This document shows positions 62,210-64,000 of a stretch of DNA of 64,000 nucleotides, piece after piece. The first letter of the stretch is position 1. The number at the start of each line of letters is the position of its first letter. Below the pieces are notes generated by a model. It was not told the origin of the DNA, ran no database searches, and worked only from the letters and a program-made list of their open reading frames with translations. A program made the position numbers and the translations under genes. The stretch is from positions 1 to 64,000 of the forward strand of contig CAYTTS010000001.1 of assembly GCA_964440875.1 (NCBI GenBank), given 5' to 3'. The stretch comes from JAAZDN01 sp964440875. GTDB taxonomy: Bacteria; Bacillota_I; Bacilli_A; Erysipelotrichales; Erysipelotrichaceae.

Positions 62210-62230
62210 TAAATTATGGAGGTAGATGAA

Positions 62231-63352
62231 ATGGCAGATAAAAGAGATTATTATGACGTCTTAGGAATAGATAAAAATGCTGATGCTAACCAGATAAAAA
62301 GAGCTTATCGTAAGTTAGCAAAAAAGTATCACCCAGATATGAATAAAGCGGATGATGCTGAAGCAAAGTTTAAAGAAGTACAAGAAGCATATGAAGTATT
62401 AAGTGATGAAAGCAAACGTGCAACTTATGATCAATTTGGACATGCTGGTATGAATCAACAAGGATTCTCTCAAGCTGACTTTGGCGGATTTGAAGATATC
62501 TTTGGATCATTCTTTGGCGGTGGTGGCGGCGGCTTTGGAGGCTTTGGAGGCTTTAATCAAAGTCGAAGACCAAGTGGCCCAACACGTGGACAAGATCGTT
62601 TTATGCGTATGCAAGTTGACTTTATGGACGCAATCTTTGGTAAAACAGAAAGTATTAATTTAACAGTAGATGAAGTATGTGATAAGTGTAATGGTAGTGG
62701 AGCTAATAGTCCATCAGACATTAAAACTTGTCATACATGTAATGGACGCGGAAGTGTTGTAAGAGAACAACATACTCCATTTGGAATTATTCAAAATCAA
62801 ACAACATGTCCAACATGTCAAGGTAGTGGTGAAGAAATTACTGTTGAATGTACTAAATGTTCAGGCTTAGGCTATGAAACAAAAAGAGTAAAAGTAGATA
62901 TTAAAGTTCCTGCTGGAATCAACACTGGCCAACAATTAAGAGTTGAAGGCAAAGGAGAACGCGGAACTAAAGGTGGACCAAACGGAGATCTTTACATTGA
63001 AATTTTAGTTAATAACCATAAAAACTTTATTAGAGATGGTAAAAACATTAAACTTGAAATTCCAATCTCAGCAGTAGATGCAACACTTGGAGCTGATGTA
63101 GATGTACCAACAGTATATGGTGATGTTGAATTACATATTCCAGAAGGAACACAAGATGGGGCATTACTAAGATTAAGAGGCAAAGGTGTTAAAGATCTAA
63201 GAGGTGGAACACCTGGAGATCAAATAGTTTCCGTTAAAGTAGAAATTGATAAAAAATTAAGTGATAAAGAGCGTGCTCTTTACAAACAACTTAAGGAATT
63301 AGAAAAAACAGAAAAGAAATCAGTGTTTGAGCGATTTAGAAAATCACTATAA
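62231..63352 (+). CDS. dnaJ: Chaperone protein DnaJ (Hsp40)
   Basis: DnaJ delivers substrates to DnaK and triggers its ATPase. The 373-residue type I protein has a J domain (about 1-70) with the HPD motif in KYHPDMNKAD, a Gly/Phe-rich linker (about 75-120) and four CxxCxGxG-type zinc repeats: CDKCNGSG, CHTCNGRG, CPTCQGSG and CTKCSGLG. The C-terminal substrate domain is complete. I use ATG 62231, behind GGAGG, five codons after another ATG. Confidence 0.96.
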   Translation: MADKRDYYDVLGIDKNADANQIKRAYRKLAKKYHPDMNKADDAEAKFKEVQEAYEVLSDESKRATYDQFGHAGMNQQGFSQADFGGFEDIFGSFFGGGGGGFGGFGGFNQSRRPSGPTRGQDRFMRMQVDFMDAIFGKTESINLTVDEVCDKCNGSGANSPSDIKTCHTCNGRGSVVREQHTPFGIIQNQTTCPTCQGSGEEITVECTKCSGLGYETKRVKVDIKVPAGINTGQQLRVEGKGERGTKGGPNGDLYIEILVNNHKNFIRDGKNIKLEIPISAVDATLGADVDVPTVYGDVELHIPEGTQDGALLRLRGKGVKDLRGGTPGDQIVSVKVEIDKKLSDKERALYKQLKELEKTEKKSVFERFRKSL

Positions 63353-63369
63353 GTAAACAGGAGGACTTT

Positions 63370-64000
63370 ATGATTTATAAAATGTATGTAGGTGGATATT
63401 CAAGCGAAGTAGGTAGTATTTATGAAGTACATTTTAATTCAGTATCAAATGATTTAAAAATTGTATCGATTAATGATGAGAGTTTAAATCCGATTCATAT
63501 ATTAAATAAAGATAATATTTTATTTAGTGCAAATGAGATTGAAGAAGTCGCAAGAGTGTCCAGTTTTAGAATAAATGATGACGGTAGTTTAAAATTAATC
63601 AATCGTCTTGATGGTGAAGGTAATGGAACATGTGATATTACAGTAAGTGATGATGTTCTTTATGCCGCAAATTATGGCTCGGGAAATATCTTCTCAACAG
63701 TTTTTGAAGAAGATGGAACTTTGAGTGAAATAATGAGTAATATTAACCATAGTGAGGATGAGCCAAGAGCTCACTCAACTATATTAAGTAAAGATAAAAA
63801 ATACTTATATGAAGCAAATTTAGGTTTAGATAAGATATTTATATATGAGGTATATCCTGAAGGGATAATAACCGTATCCAAAACGATGGAATTTATTGAA
63901 CTTGAGCATTTTGAAGGACCAAGACATATGAGCATTAGTGGTGATGGAAAATACTTATATATTATAAGTGAGTATGGCAATACGGTATACTCATATGAAA
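63370..64000 (+). CDS. Lactonase family beta-propeller protein (partial at window end)
   Basis: The first 210 codons are visible. The segments MYVGGYSSEVGSIYEVHF, LDGEGNGTCDITVSDDVLYAANYGSGNIF and HSTILSKDKKYLYEANLG match the seven-bladed 6-phosphogluconolactonase/lactonase family (Pgl-type). Family members hydrolyse 6-phosphogluconolactone or similar lactones, but the substrate cannot be settled from a fragment. AGGAGG lies upstream, 17 bases after dnaJ with no terminator between, so it may be read with the heat-shock operon. Confidence 0.75.
   Translation, partial: MIYKMYVGGYSSEVGSIYEVHFNSVSNDLKIVSINDESLNPIHILNKDNILFSANEIEEVARVSSFRINDDGSLKLINRLDGEGNGTCDITVSDDVLYAANYGSGNIFSTVFEEDGTLSEIMSNINHSEDEPRAHSTILSKDKKYLYEANLGLDKIFIYEVYPEGIITVSKTMEFIELEHFEGPRHMSISGDGKYLYIISEYGNTVYSYE

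Noticed and set aside
1..64000. CRISPR array, prophage, tRNA or rRNA genes
   Set aside because: No regularly spaced repeats, phage structural genes, clover-leaf sequences or rRNA-like stretches were seen by eye. A short tRNA could still be missed without a covariance search.

Overview
The window is AT-rich chromosomal DNA from a low-GC Gram-positive bacterium (Bacillota). The evidence is a T-box ahead of hisS-aspS, CIRCE/HrcA control of dnaK, a plsY-parE-parC neighbourhood, cdaA-cdaR-glmM, RNase J, mannose-family PTS genes, AAGGAGG ribosome sites and TTGACA/TATAAT promoters. murB, a MurF-like ligase, ddl and an FtsW/RodA protein indicate peptidoglycan synthesis. TGA is used as a stop and tryptophan is TGG, so the code is standard. 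Placement near Erysipelotrichia or an uncultured gut Bacilli lineage is inference. A run of 100 N flanked by an exact 55-bp duplicate shows that this is a draft (probably de Bruijn graph) assembly.

Layout. 1-3300: an anchored beta-lactamase-fold serine hydrolase and a sugar nucleotidyltransferase. 3340-7263: pyrimidine genes, pyrBC diverging from pyrK-pyrD; both subunit genes of the type 1B dihydroorotate dehydrogenase carry one in-frame stop. 7291-9544: LOR protein, TraB protein and msrA. 9697-15395: cdaA-cdaR-glmM followed by a two-component system. 15461-21374: alpha/beta hydrolase, membrane-fused Mur ligase, Nudix, ddl, GNAT and MFS. 21407-24206: a membrane protein diverging from an operon of a SIS protein, a PH-like membrane protein and a degenerate M28-like protein.

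24351-34728 is the most distinctive part. It holds a mannose-type PTS (IIB, IIC, IID, terminator hairpin, IIA), a small serine hydrolase, nagA, a divergent MFS transporter, three tandem SIS-domain paralogues (the first without the usual SIS motifs), a HAD phosphatase and a NagR-like GntR regulator. A TGTATATACA palindrome lies at the promoters of both the SIS operon and the regulator. I read this as an uptake and recycling locus for an N-acetylated amino sugar or muropeptide; the substrate cannot be read from sequence.

34836-40856: pckA with a cre-like site, a cupin regulator, T-box-hisS-aspS, a likely 6S RNA and a UPF0154 protein. 40961-47490: GNAT, murB-plsY and parE-parC. 47548-53848: a YtrA-type regulator with an ABC transporter, a 600-base stretch holding a decayed gene, and a TetR/RND exporter pair whose exporter has a very long repetitive outer loop. 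53980-58617: rnj-def, ftsW/rodA, rsmD and coaD. 58697-63352: two CIRCE operators and hrcA-grpE-dnaK-dnaJ. The window ends inside a lactonase-type beta-propeller gene. I saw no rRNA, tRNA, CRISPR array, prophage or intact insertion sequence.
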